Positions 29,044 to 38,238 of a DNA stretch of 64,000 bases are shown one piece after another. The translations under genes and the position numbers were made by a program. The notes below the pieces were generated by a model. That model saw only the letters and a list, made by a program, of their open reading frames with translations. It ran no database searches and was not told where the DNA came from. How positions within the stretch are numbered: position 1 is the first letter of the stretch; each line of letters starts with the position of its first letter. Source of the stretch: Ruegeria denitrificans (GTDB lineage Bacteria > Pseudomonadota > Alphaproteobacteria > Rhodobacterales > Rhodobacteraceae); NCBI RefSeq assembly GCF_001458295.1, contig NZ_CYUD01000013.1:1-64000 (forward strand), given 5' to 3'.

Positions 29044-29829
29044 TCACTTTTTGATGTGCTGCTGTTCGGTCAGGCGGCGCTCGATGCTTTCCAGCCGTTC
29101 CAATACTTCGTCGCGATAGGCGTCAGTTCGCACTTCATCCTCGGCATGGTGCGCATCCTGCATCGAGTTCACAATCAGACCGACCAGCAGGTTCACCACC
29201 GCAAAGGTCGTGACCATGATGAATGGAACGAAGAACAGCCAGGCATAGGGATAGACCTCCATCACCGGGCGGACGATGCCCATGGACCAGCTTTCCAACG
29301 TCATGATCTGGAACAGCGTATAAGCCGACAGGCCCAGATCGCCGAACCAGTCCGGGAAAGTGGCCGAGAACAGCTTGGTCGAGATCACGGCGCCGATGTA
29401 GAACAGGATCGCCATCAACAGGAACACGCTGGCCATGCCCGGCAGGGCCGAGATAAAGCCCTCGACCACACGCCGCAGGCGCGGTGCGACCGAAATGACC
29501 CGCAGAACCCGCAGAATTCGCAACGCTCGCAGCACCGACAGCCCCCCGGCACTGGGGATCAGGGCAATGCCGACAACGATAAAGTCAAAGACGTTCCAGC
29601 CGCTCAGAAAGAACCGCCGCCCGGTCGCCACCAGTTTCATGGCGATCTCGGCCACGAAAATGGCCAGACAGATGGTGTCCAGCGTCACGATCAGGGGTCC
29701 GGCGGCCTCCATCAGGGTGGGCGATGTTTCCATCCCCAGCAACACAGCGTTAAAGATGATGACCGCAGTGATGAACCGGCCAAAAGTGGGATGGTCGATG
29801 ATGGCCAACAAACGCTGATTGAAGCCCAT
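29044..29829 (-). CDS. NavBac-type voltage-gated sodium channel
   Basis: Six-transmembrane single-domain channel of 261 residues. S1-S3 cover residues 17-95, and S4 carries regularly spaced arginines R101, R104, R107 and R110 (LRALRILRVLRVISVA). S5 is followed by the pore with the selectivity filter TLESWSM (177-183, E179), then S6 (FVPFIMVTTFAVVNLLVGLI) and a C-terminal coiled coil (EVLERLESIERRLTEQQ) that drives tetramerisation. It resembles the NavSp1 channel of Silicibacter pomeroyi as I remember it. The frame is open to 29931 over the neighbouring gene, but ATG 29829 with AGGAGA 10 nt upstream is the likely start. It lies 20 bp downstream of the methyltransferase gene. Confidence 0.94.
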   Translation of the reverse strand: MGFNQRLLAIIDHPTFGRFITAVIIFNAVLLGMETSPTLMEAAGPLIVTLDTICLAIFVAEIAMKLVATGRRFFLSGWNVFDFIVVGIALIPSAGGLSVLRALRILRVLRVISVAPRLRRVVEGFISALPGMASVFLLMAILFYIGAVISTKLFSATFPDWFGDLGLSAYTLFQIMTLESWSMGIVRPVMEVYPYAWLFFVPFIMVTTFAVVNLLVGLIVNSMQDAHHAEDEVRTDAYRDEVLERLESIERRLTEQQHIKK

Positions 29830-29849
29830 ATTGACACTCTCCTGTCTGC

Positions 29850-31079
29850 TCATGATGCGGGCCCCCTTACAAACCGCGCGGCAAGTTCCGTGTGTGACGA
29901 CCATCGAAATTGGTCGACCACCTGTACCCATTCAAGGGTGTAGCCTGCGTTAACAAGCATTTTTGCGTCCCGCGCAAAGGTAACGGGGTTGCACGAGACA
30001 TAGGCAATCACCGGGCGCTGCGCCTGAGCCAGTTCGACAATCTGTGCCTCGGCCCCGGCGCGGGGCGGGTCAAGCACAACGGCGTCAAATGATTTCAGCT
30101 CATCGGGCATCAGCGGGCGGCGGAACAAGTCGCGGGACTCGGTCGTGACCCGTTTCAACCCTTGCGCGCGACGCCAGCCCTGATCCAGCGCATCCGTCAT
30201 CGCGGCTTCACCTTCGACCGCGTGAACCTCGGCATTTTGGGCGAGAGGTAAAGAGAAAGTTCCACTGCCTGCAAACAGGTCAACAACCCGCTTTGCCCCC
30301 TGCGTCGCTTGCAAAACCGCCTTTAATAGAGCCTGCTCACCGTCTTTTGTCGCCTGCAGGAAGGCTCCGGGCGGTGGCACAACCCCAGCACCCCCAAAGC
30401 GTTGTATCGGAGCCTGGCGCATGGCGATCACCTCGCCGTCCCAGCTAAGCCGCGCCAACCCATGTTTCTCGGTCGCCTGCGCCAAGGTCAGCTCGAGCGG
30501 GCCGTCCAGCGGTTTGCCACCTTTGACGGCCACATCCAGCCCACCTTCGGACAAGGTCAGCGTCACGGCCAGAACGCCCTTGCGGCTGCCGCCCAGAATC
30601 GCCAGCGCCTCGGCCACCGGTATGGCGGCGATCAGAGTCGGGTCCAGCAGATGACAATCGGGGATTTCGGTGATGGTGTCAGACGCGCGGCCATGGAACC
30701 CGGCAAGCGTGCCCTTTTTGGTCCGACGCACGGCGATCGTGGCACGGCGGCGCGAGCGTTCAGATGAGGTGTGGACCGGGCGCATCTGCGTCTCAAGCCC
30801 CTGCGCCACCAGTGCAGTGCGCACCACTTCGACCTTCCAGTCGGCCACAAAACCATCTGCGGCATGCTGCAACTGACACCCACCGCACGCCTTGTAATGC
30901 CGACAGGGCGCTTTCACCCGCTGATCCGAAGGAGTTTCAACCCGAATATCGGTCAGTAATTGACCCACCAAGGTTCCACTGACCACCTCACCCGGCAGGG
31001 TGCGCGGCGCGTAAACCGGGCCGTCGGCGATACCGTCGCCCTGATGACCTAGGCGGTTTATGGTGAACTGTTGCGTCAT
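29850..31079 (-). CDS. 23S rRNA (uracil-C5)-methyltransferase family protein (RlmD/RlmC-like)
   Basis: SAM-dependent RNA m5U methyltransferase of 409 residues. An N-terminal TRAM-like strand region is followed by the iron-sulfur cysteines C59, C65, C68 (CRHYKACGGC) and a further Cys in EIPDCHLL. The SAM fold has VVDLFAGSGTFSLPLA and VVLDPPRAGAEAQI, and the catalytic YVSCNPVTFARDA motif carries the nucleophile. ATG 31079 (MTQQFTINRLGHQGDG) is preferred over the longer frame to 31112. Which uracil it modifies (1939, 747 or both) is unknown. It is probably co-transcribed with the channel gene downstream. Confidence 0.9.
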   Translation of the reverse strand: MTQQFTINRLGHQGDGIADGPVYAPRTLPGEVVSGTLVGQLLTDIRVETPSDQRVKAPCRHYKACGGCQLQHAADGFVADWKVEVVRTALVAQGLETQMRPVHTSSERSRRRATIAVRRTKKGTLAGFHGRASDTITEIPDCHLLDPTLIAAIPVAEALAILGGSRKGVLAVTLTLSEGGLDVAVKGGKPLDGPLELTLAQATEKHGLARLSWDGEVIAMRQAPIQRFGGAGVVPPPGAFLQATKDGEQALLKAVLQATQGAKRVVDLFAGSGTFSLPLAQNAEVHAVEGEAAMTDALDQGWRRAQGLKRVTTESRDLFRRPLMPDELKSFDAVVLDPPRAGAEAQIVELAQAQRPVIAYVSCNPVTFARDAKMLVNAGYTLEWVQVVDQFRWSSHTELAARFVRGPAS

Positions 31080-31135
31080 GGGGGCCTGATACCGGGGCTT
31101 TGCGCGCAACAAAACCCCCTAGCGCGCTTTGTGCG

Positions 31136-32968
31136 TTATTCGGCGGCTTCGGCCTGAATGAACCCGCCCGATTGGCGATGCCAGAACCGCGCGTACAGCC
31201 CGCCCTGCTCCAACAACGCATCATGGGTGCCGGTTTCGACGATCTGCCCCTGATCCAACACGATGATCCGGTCCATCTCGCTGAGCGTGGACAGGCGATG
31301 TGCAATCGCCAGGACCGTCTTGCCCTGCATCACCCGGTGCAACGCGGTTTGGATCGAAGCCTCGACCTCGGAATCCAACGCCGAGGTCGCCTCATCCAAT
31401 ACAAGTATCGGCGCGTCCTTGAGGATAGCGCGCGCCAAAGCGATCCGCTGCCGCTGACCACCACTGAGTTTCACGCCCCGTTCACCCAGATGCGCTTCAT
31501 ACCCGGTGCGGCCATGGGCATCCTGCAAGCTAAGAATAAACTCATGCGCTTCGGCTTTCTTTGCCGCTTCAATCATGTCGTCTTCTGACGCGTTTGGGCG
31601 GCCATACAGGATATTCTCACGCGCCGAGCGATTGAACATTGCAGTTTCCTGCGTGACCATGCCGATCTGGCTACGCAAACTGTCCTGCGTTACCTGGCTG
31701 ACATCTTGCCCGTCAATGCGAATGACGCCTTTTTCCCCGTCATAGAGCCTGAGTAACAGCGAAACCAAAGTGGATTTCCCAGCACCCGAGGCGCCAACTA
31801 TCCCCAGCTTTTCACCCGGTTGGACTGTCATGCTCACATCGGACACACCCCCCACGTCGCGACCATAGGCAAAGCTTACATGGTCGAAATCAATCTGCCC
31901 TTCGGTCACGGTCAGGCTGGCCGCTTGCGCGGCGTCCTCGACCCGGTCGCGTTTGGCAAGCGTCTTCATGCCGTTCTCGACCTCACCAACATTCGCATAC
32001 AGCCCCATCAGCGTGAAGCTGACCCAGCCGGTCATTTGCGCGATCCGGATCGAAATTGCGCCAGCCGCTACAATATCCCCCGCCGTCGCGACACCGTTCC
32101 GCCACAGCAGCAGTGTTGCCCCTAGCAGCAGAACCGGAAGAACTCCGGCCAGCACCATCAGGAAAAAGCGGAAGCTGGCGGACAGCGCGCCGAAGGCCAG
32201 CATCTTTTCACGCAGATCGACCATCGAGTTTCGCGCGGCCTGATCCTCGAACGCGGAATGGGCGAACAGTTTCACAGTCTTGATATTGGTGATGGTGTCG
32301 ACAACCTGTCCGGACACCATCGCGCGTGCGCCAGCCCGCGCCGCAGATCGGACGCGAATGCGCGGCAGATACCAGCGGATCAGCAAAAAATACACTGTCA
32401 GCCACACAGCAAAGGGCAACATCACTAAGGGGTGAATCGAGCCTAACAAAAGCAAAGAACCTGCAAGCGAGGCCAACGCGAACACAATCGCGCTGATCGT
32501 TTCTGACACGACCGAGGCCAGCGCGTTCGAGGTCTGCATCTGTTTCTGCGCAATTCGGCCCGCGAAATCATCGTCGAAATAAGTAATCGATTGCTCAAGG
32601 GTCCAACGGTTCAGCTTGGCCAGCACCAGCGGCGGCACATTGGGCATGACAATGTAGTTGTTCGTCACCGAGGACAGCCCAAACAGCGCGGGACGTAGCA
32701 GCATGAAGAACGCCACGACGCCAAGGATCATCCACAGATTGTCTGCGTTGAAAAAGTTCTGCGGTCCGCTTTCGGTCGCGATGTCTATTATCAAGCCCAG
32801 CATCCACGCTGTCCCGGCTTCCATTGCGCCGGCCATCGCTGAAAAGCTGGCCGCGACAAAGATCATCGGCCACGCGCCCGACAGGCACCAGCGGATGAAC
32901 GCCCCCAGAGTTTGTGGCGGGGGCGTGTCGGTGTTTTTGAACGGATCTATAAGGTCGGCAACCTTCAT
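31136..32968 (-). CDS. ABC exporter half-transporter, subunit B (permease-ATPase)
   Basis: Half-transporter of 610 residues with an N-terminal six-helix ABC_membrane domain (about 25-320) and a C-terminal ATPase. All ATPase motifs are canonical: Walker A GASGAGKST, signature LSGGQRQRIALARA, Walker B ILVLDEATSALDSE and the switch loop AIAHRLS. Its ATG overlaps the stop of the upstream half-transporter by 4 bp, so the two are made together and probably form a heterodimer in the inner membrane. Substrates could be lipids, peptides or drugs; the sequence does not say. It is the second gene of the pair. Confidence 0.92.
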   Translation of the reverse strand: MKVADLIDPFKNTDTPPPQTLGAFIRWCLSGAWPMIFVAASFSAMAGAMEAGTAWMLGLIIDIATESGPQNFFNADNLWMILGVVAFFMLLRPALFGLSSVTNNYIVMPNVPPLVLAKLNRWTLEQSITYFDDDFAGRIAQKQMQTSNALASVVSETISAIVFALASLAGSLLLLGSIHPLVMLPFAVWLTVYFLLIRWYLPRIRVRSAARAGARAMVSGQVVDTITNIKTVKLFAHSAFEDQAARNSMVDLREKMLAFGALSASFRFFLMVLAGVLPVLLLGATLLLWRNGVATAGDIVAAGAISIRIAQMTGWVSFTLMGLYANVGEVENGMKTLAKRDRVEDAAQAASLTVTEGQIDFDHVSFAYGRDVGGVSDVSMTVQPGEKLGIVGASGAGKSTLVSLLLRLYDGEKGVIRIDGQDVSQVTQDSLRSQIGMVTQETAMFNRSARENILYGRPNASEDDMIEAAKKAEAHEFILSLQDAHGRTGYEAHLGERGVKLSGGQRQRIALARAILKDAPILVLDEATSALDSEVEASIQTALHRVMQGKTVLAIAHRLSTLSEMDRIIVLDQGQIVETGTHDALLEQGGLYARFWHRQSGGFIQAEAAE

Positions 32969-34803
32969 TCCGCTGCCTCCGGATTCAGGAAGCCCCCAGA
33001 TTGCCGCGCCCAGAACTGAGCGTAAAGCCCTCCATACGCCAGCAGCTCAGAGTGTCCGCCCTGTTCCACAATCCGGCCTGCGTCCATGACCAGAATACGA
33101 TCCATCTGTGCAATGGTGCTCAGCCGGTGGGCAATTGCGATCACGGTTTTTCCTTTCATCATGCCGTAGAGGGTCTCCTGAATCGAGGCTTCGACCTCGG
33201 AATCCAGGGCGGATGTTGCCTCATCCAACAGAAGGATCGGCGCGTCTTTCAAGATCACGCGCGCCAGTGCCACCCGCTGCCGCTGACCACCGCTGAGTTT
33301 CACGCCCCGTTCACCCACATGCGCATCATAGCCAGTGCGCCCTTGCGGGTCTTGCAAATCCAGAATGAACTCATGCGCCTCGGCCTGTTTGGCGGCGGCG
33401 ATCATCTGTTCCTCGGACGCCTCTGGCCGACCATAGAGGATGTTGTCACGCACCGACCGGTGCAGCAACGCACTGTCCTGCTGCACCATACCGATATGAC
33501 TGCGCAGACTGTCTTGCGTGACGTTTGCGATGTTCTGATCGTCGATCAGAATCGCACCTTTCTCTACGTCATAAAACCGCAAAAGTAACTTGACCAGAGT
33601 CGATTTTCCGGCGCCAGACCGCCCGATCAGGCCAATCTTTTCACCCGGATGAATGGTCAGGTTGATATGATCCAACCCCCCCGTTTTACGACCGTAGTGA
33701 TGCGATAGGTTGCAAACCTCGATCTGACCTTTGGTCAGTTGCAAGGGTTTTGCATCACGCGAATCCAGCAGGTCGATTGGCTGAGCAATCGTCTCCATCC
33801 CCTCGGCCACCACACCAAGCTGGCGAAAGAAACTGGTCAGCGCCCACATAATCCAGCCGGTCATCGCGTTCAGTCGCAGAGTCAGCGCAGTTGCTGCAGC
33901 AACCACACCGACTGAGGCGCTGCCTTGCATCCACAAGGCAATGGCCCAACCAACCACGCCGACGATTAGCAGGCCGTTCAGTGTGACCAGAACCGCATCC
34001 ATGATTGTGAAAATGCGCATCTCAACCTGGAAGGTGCGGCGGGTTTCAGCGATGGCTTCGCGGGCATAGTCCAACTCTTGATCATCATGGGCAAACATCT
34101 TGACCGAATGAATGTTGGTATAACTATCCACCACGCGCCCTGTCACCGCCGAGCGCGCATCGGACGCCGCCTTGGACGCCGGGCCAACCCGCGCCACTGT
34201 CCATCGAACCAGCAAAGCATAAAGAGCGAACCAGACCAGCAACGGAAGCAGCAAACGCGGATCCGCCGCCATCAGCAGGATCGCCGCCCCGATCAGATAA
34301 GCCAGCGAGAAGGATATCGCGTCAAAAACCTGAAACACTGCCTCGCCTGCGGCGGGGGGCGTCTGCATGATCCGGTTGGCAATGCGGCCCGCGAAATCGT
34401 TTTCGAACCAACCCACGGACTGACGCAGCACGTGCTTATGCGCCCGCCAGCGTATAATTGTGCCAAAATTCGGCAGGATCGTGTTGTTCAACAACAAGAC
34501 ATCGACCACATGCAGCATCGGCCGCAATAGCAGCACAAACACTGCCATCAAGATCAGTTCCGTGCCGTGTTTTTGCCAGACCTCGGCAGGAGAACCGGAC
34601 AGCAGGTCAACCACGCGACCCATATAGTAGATCAGCCCGACCTCGACCGCAGCGACAACGACTGAAATCAGCCCAGCCCAGAAGAACACCCGCATGAAAG
34701 GCCGGGAATAATCCAGCATGAAAGGCCACAACCGCGTGGGCGGCGTGTCGGTCTCGGTATAGTCAGCAAAAGGGTCAACGAGATTTTCGAAATAGCGAAA
34801 CAT
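32965..34803 (-). CDS. ABC exporter half-transporter, subunit A (permease-ATPase)
   Basis: Half-transporter of 612 residues with the same architecture as its neighbour: a membrane domain to about residue 330, then an ATPase with GRSGAGKST, LSGGQRQRVALARV, ILLLDEATSALDSE and AIAHRLST. Because both ATPase sites have consensus motifs, the pair does not show the degenerate-site asymmetry seen in some heterodimeric exporters. It is the first gene of the pair, and the 194-bp gap upstream holds its promoter. The N-terminus (MFRYFENLVDPF) resembles that of its partner (VADLIDPFKNTD), in keeping with duplication. Confidence 0.92.
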   Translation of the reverse strand: MFRYFENLVDPFADYTETDTPPTRLWPFMLDYSRPFMRVFFWAGLISVVVAAVEVGLIYYMGRVVDLLSGSPAEVWQKHGTELILMAVFVLLLRPMLHVVDVLLLNNTILPNFGTIIRWRAHKHVLRQSVGWFENDFAGRIANRIMQTPPAAGEAVFQVFDAISFSLAYLIGAAILLMAADPRLLLPLLVWFALYALLVRWTVARVGPASKAASDARSAVTGRVVDSYTNIHSVKMFAHDDQELDYAREAIAETRRTFQVEMRIFTIMDAVLVTLNGLLIVGVVGWAIALWMQGSASVGVVAAATALTLRLNAMTGWIMWALTSFFRQLGVVAEGMETIAQPIDLLDSRDAKPLQLTKGQIEVCNLSHHYGRKTGGLDHINLTIHPGEKIGLIGRSGAGKSTLVKLLLRFYDVEKGAILIDDQNIANVTQDSLRSHIGMVQQDSALLHRSVRDNILYGRPEASEEQMIAAAKQAEAHEFILDLQDPQGRTGYDAHVGERGVKLSGGQRQRVALARVILKDAPILLLDEATSALDSEVEASIQETLYGMMKGKTVIAIAHRLSTIAQMDRILVMDAGRIVEQGGHSELLAYGGLYAQFWARQSGGFLNPEAAE

Positions 34804-34997
34804 GGAGAGTGCTCCGATTGAGCAGATAACAGGTCATGCGAAGAAAAAAGATGGCGCCAGAACACCACCCCTACGGGTTAAAGTGTTCCGGACTTAGCCG
34901 AACCAGATCCCGTAATACATTCGCAGCCCTCCATTCCTGTGACAGGCGCACGAAACCACAAAGAAGTTGATTTGTCATCCCCTTTTGAGACTTCGCG
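34804..34997. other. Non-coding gap between the ABC exporter pair and cca
   Basis: A 194-bp stretch between the start of the exporter pair and the end of the cca gene. It should hold the exporter promoter and the end of the cca transcript. I see no convincing hairpin with a T-run and no small open frame worth calling. Confidence 0.4.
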
Positions 34998-36152
34998 TCA
35001 GATGCTCAGCAGTTCCTCGCGGGTCAGGGTAAAACCTGATGCGATCCAGCGTGTTTCAAGCTCGGCCAGTTTTTTGCCCAGCGCAGGGCCGGTGAAATCG
35101 GGGATCAGATCGGTGGCCTTGATCGGGAAATCGGCCTCGGCCCCTTTGTGCAGATCGGTGCGCAAGGTTTCAGTCCACGGCTGTTCGAGAATGGCGCAGC
35201 GCAGCAGGGTTTCGTGCAAACCACCTTCTTCGCCATAGCGGAAACCCAGCTCGGCAACGCTGGCGGTGCCGGTTGCCTCATCCCGCATGCGGGTCAGGCG
35301 TTGCATCTGTGCTTTGCTCAGGCGCAGGGTCTTGGCAATATCAGGTGCCGCAATGGCGGCCAGACGGCGGATCGGTTCAGGCTCGGCTCCTGCCTGCTGT
35401 TCCAGCGCAACCAAAGGCGCCAGCGACCAGACCTCAGCCCCCGGCAACACTTGCGCCAAAACTCCTGCTTGACGCATTGCAGCCACTGAAGGCGCAGGAT
35501 CAGGCGCGGCCAGAAGTTTCAGAAACTCGGCTCCCACTCGTTCACGCGACAGGTTGGCCAGCCCATCCAGATTGGCAGCAATCGCGGCCAGCGCATCCGC
35601 ATCGAACCCGGCATCAGCATCACCATACCAAGCGTGAAATCGGAAATAACGCAGGGACCGCAGGAAATCTTCGCGAATGCGGTTCTCGGCGGTGCCTATA
35701 AAGCGCACGCGGCGGTTTTGCAGATCAGGCAACCCGTTCAGCGGATCCAGAAGGCTGCCGTCAGGCTGCGCATAGATCGCGTTCATGGTGAAATCGCGGC
35801 GCGCGGCGTCCTCTTCCACCTTGTCGGAAAAGGCCACAACTGCACGGCGGCCATCGGTTTCCACGTCGCGCCGAAAGGTGGTGATCTCATGCGGTGCACC
35901 GCCGCTGACCACGGTAATGGTGCCGTGGTCGATCCCGGTGGGAATGGCCTTTAGACCCGCCGCCTGCGACAGCTCCATTACCCGCTCGGGACGTGCATCT
36001 GTGGCGATGTCGATATCCGAGACCGGCGCCCCAAGCAGCGCGTTGCGTACACAGCCTCCTACGAACAAGGCCTGCGCACCGGCGTCGGTCAACGCCGCAC
36101 AGACCTTTTGCGTTGCCGAGTCGGTAACCCAGGCCTCAGATATTCGCGTCAT
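34998..36152 (-). CDS. cca: CCA tRNA nucleotidyltransferase
   Basis: Class II nucleotidyltransferase of 384 residues that adds or repairs the 3' CCA of tRNAs. The catalytic head has LFVGGCVRNALLGAPVSDIDIATDARPE with the GGxVRD-like and DxD motifs. Downstream blocks RRDFTMNAIYAQPDGSLLDP and RFIGTAENRIREDFLRSLRYFRF (given in part) are family signatures. The C-terminal half is the helical neck/body/tail. The start overlaps the CoA-pyrophosphatase stop by 4 bp, and hslO lies just upstream, forming a three-gene unit. Poly(A) polymerase is the alternative, but the length and motifs favour CCA addition. Confidence 0.92.
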   Translation of the reverse strand: MTRISEAWVTDSATQKVCAALTDAGAQALFVGGCVRNALLGAPVSDIDIATDARPERVMELSQAAGLKAIPTGIDHGTITVVSGGAPHEITTFRRDVETDGRRAVVAFSDKVEEDAARRDFTMNAIYAQPDGSLLDPLNGLPDLQNRRVRFIGTAENRIREDFLRSLRYFRFHAWYGDADAGFDADALAAIAANLDGLANLSRERVGAEFLKLLAAPDPAPSVAAMRQAGVLAQVLPGAEVWSLAPLVALEQQAGAEPEPIRRLAAIAAPDIAKTLRLSKAQMQRLTRMRDEATGTASVAELGFRYGEEGGLHETLLRCAILEQPWTETLRTDLHKGAEADFPIKATDLIPDFTGPALGKKLAELETRWIASGFTLTREELLSI

Positions 36153-36748
36153 TCACTCACCCGTGCGGCCATTCCCCGTAACATGCGGGCCGTCGCGCCC
36201 CAGATGTAATAGGGGCCGAACGGCACCGTGAAATAATACCGTTTGTGACCACGCCAGCGGCGCGATTCAACGATATAATTCGCAGGGTTGAGGACATGTG
36301 CAAGCGGAACCGAAAACACTTCGTCCACTTCACCCGGTTCGGGTGTCAGTTGGAACGGATCATGCAAGATCGCCACGACGGGCGTCACCGTGAATGACGT
36401 GACAGTTTCATGTGCCGGCAGGTGGCCCAGTATCTCAGGCAGATCAGGCGGCAGGCCGATTTCCTCCTGCGCCTCACGCAGAGCAGTGGCGGTGACATCC
36501 ACGTCGCCATCATCCTGCTTGCCGCCGGGAAAAGCGATTTGGCCGGGATGGTGTTTCAGGGCCGAGGATCGTTTCGTCAGGATCAGCCGCGGCGTGTCAC
36601 CCGCCAGCGTAATCGGAACCAGCACTCCCGCCGGGCGCAGCTTGCGACCTTCGGGCAAGATTGTTTCGGGGTTCAGGTCGAAATCACTCGACCCGTGGCC
36701 GGGGCGGCGCAGGGCCGCCCGCAGCAGATCCGTTGGATCAGGCGTCAT
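36149..36748 (-). CDS. CoA pyrophosphatase-type Nudix hydrolase
   Basis: About 199 residues. The Nudix box is GGKQDDGDVDVTATALREAQ continuing to EEIGL, and the upstream LTKRSSALKHHPGQIAFPGG is the CoA-specific UPF0035-type signature (NudL family). The likely reaction is hydrolysis of CoA or acyl-CoA to phosphopantetheine and 3',5'-ADP. The start is ATG 36748 or ATG 36754, both overlapping the end of hslO; an open extension to 36784 seems too far inside hslO. It overlaps cca by 4 bp. It is one of three Nudix genes in this window. Confidence 0.88.
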   Translation of the reverse strand: MTPDPTDLLRAALRRPGHGSSDFDLNPETILPEGRKLRPAGVLVPITLAGDTPRLILTKRSSALKHHPGQIAFPGGKQDDGDVDVTATALREAQEEIGLPPDLPEILGHLPAHETVTSFTVTPVVAILHDPFQLTPEPGEVDEVFSVPLAHVLNPANYIVESRRWRGHKRYYFTVPFGPYYIWGATARMLRGMAARVSE

Positions 36749-37715
36749 CCGCATCAAAGCCGACCGAGCCCGGATCCAGCACATAGTGGGCGCCGCAGAA
36801 CTGGCAATCAGCGGTCACATCGCCTTCGGGCGTGGTCATCTTTTCGATGTCCTTGGCTGAATAGATCGACAGGCTTTGGCGCACGCGGTCTTCCGAACAG
36901 GTGCAACCGAACTGCACCGACTGGGCATCATAAACCCGCGGCTGTTCCTCATGAAACAGCCGGATCAGCAGGTCGGTCGGCGCCACCGAAGGCCCGATCA
37001 ATTCCAGATCCTCGACCGTATCCAGCAGGATATTGACGCGGCCCCAGTTTTCACCCTCTTCCCCATCAACCAGATCTTCGGCGGTCAGGATCTGGCCCTC
37101 ACCGTCTCCGGTGGCGACAAAGGGCGAGGCCTTGGGCATGTGCTGCAACATCACGCCGCCCGCGCGCCAATGCTCACCGACGCCCGGCTCGGTCGATTTA
37201 CCGAAGCTGAGCGAGAATCGCGTCGGCAGCTGTTCGGATTGTGCGAAATAAGCCTCGGCGCATGCGCTGATCGAGCCTCCGGCCAGTGGTGTGATCCCCT
37301 GATATGGCTGCGTGCCTTTGCCCTGGTCGATCATAATGGCGAAATAGCCCTCACCCACCTGATCAAACGGCACCCCATCGGTCAGGCGATCACGGTCGAA
37401 ACTGGCATAGGCGCGAATGCGGGCCGGTTCACCTTCGACCTTGGGGGCAAAGTAATCGGTCGCGATCATACGTACTGCGCCCTTGGATTGCACCTGCAGG
37501 GACAGCTTCCAGCGCAGCGATACAGTCTGGCCGATCAAAGCTGTCAGCAGGGCCATCTCGGCCACCAGCGCCTCGACCTTTTCCGGATAGTCGTGCTGTT
37601 TCAGAATGCCGTCCAGCGCGCCATCCAGACGGGCAACGCGGCCGCGTATATCAGATACATCGAGTTGAAAGGGTAGGACGGTATCGTCCCACGCGATTTT
37701 CGTTCCAAGAGACAT
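36738..37715 (-). CDS. hslO: Redox-regulated chaperone Hsp33
   Basis: Hsp33 (325 aa), activated by oxidation and unfolding to hold aggregating proteins. The C-terminal redox switch has two cysteine pairs, CTC (FGCTCSEDRV) and CQFC (TADCQFCGAHYVL), that bind zinc when reduced. The N-terminal chaperone fold starts DDTVLPFQLDVSDIRGRVARL. It is the first gene of hslO-Nudix-cca and is divergent from another Nudix gene 76 bp away. Identification is safe because the four cysteines and full length are present. Confidence 0.94.
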   Translation of the reverse strand: MSLGTKIAWDDTVLPFQLDVSDIRGRVARLDGALDGILKQHDYPEKVEALVAEMALLTALIGQTVSLRWKLSLQVQSKGAVRMIATDYFAPKVEGEPARIRAYASFDRDRLTDGVPFDQVGEGYFAIMIDQGKGTQPYQGITPLAGGSISACAEAYFAQSEQLPTRFSLSFGKSTEPGVGEHWRAGGVMLQHMPKASPFVATGDGEGQILTAEDLVDGEEGENWGRVNILLDTVEDLELIGPSVAPTDLLIRLFHEEQPRVYDAQSVQFGCTCSEDRVRQSLSIYSAKDIEKMTTPEGDVTADCQFCGAHYVLDPGSVGFDADDA

Positions 37716-37791
37716 GGGGTTTCCTTACACGCCACAGGTTGGCATACCGGCATCATATAGGTCGACAAGATTGGGTTTTAAGGGGCCATAC

Positions 37792-38238
37792 ATGATCAGA
37801 CGGTTCGGTGAAACCCCGGAAAAAGGGCGTACATATACACGCAGGCCGGGTGTTTATGCGCTGCTGCCGCAAGGAAAGGACCTGTTGGTGACGTGGTACG
37901 ACGATGGCCAGAACCCTGAATTGCAATTACCGGGTGGTGGTATCGACCCCGGTGAATCCCCGATCACAGCGCTGCACCGCGAAGTGTTCGAGGAAACCGG
38001 TTGGCTGATCGCAGCCCCTCGTCGGATCGGAGCCTTTCGCCGGTTCACCTATATGCCCGAATATGACCTCTGGGCCGAGAAGATCTGCATGATCTACAGC
38101 GCCCGCCCCGTCCGCCCGAAGGGACCACCCCGCGAAGAGTTTCACGAAGCCTTGTGGATGGACACCGCTGTTGCGGTGCAGATGCTGGGCAATGAAGGCG
38201 ATCGCCATTTTGCCACCCGGCATCTGAACAGGCTTTAA
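37792..38238 (+). CDS. Nudix hydrolase
   Basis: About 148 residues with a complete Nudix box: GGGIDPGESPITALHREVFE continuing to ETGWLI. It begins MIRRFGETPEKGRTYTRRPG after AAGGGGCC, 8 nt upstream; a longer frame from 37714 overlaps hslO and is unlikely. The substrate is unknown. The protein resembles roseobacter Nudix proteins of the ADP-ribose/MutT type in size but lacks a diagnostic extra motif. It converges on the receiver-phosphatase gene with a 4-bp overlap. Confidence 0.85.
   Translation: MIRRFGETPEKGRTYTRRPGVYALLPQGKDLLVTWYDDGQNPELQLPGGGIDPGESPITALHREVFEETGWLIAAPRRIGAFRRFTYMPEYDLWAEKICMIYSARPVRPKGPPREEFHEALWMDTAVAVQMLGNEGDRHFATRHLNRL

Noticed and set aside
31083..31135. GCGCGC repeat after the ABC exporter genes as a terminator
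   Set aside because: Only a 6-bp self-complementary stem with a 14-nt loop and no T-run.
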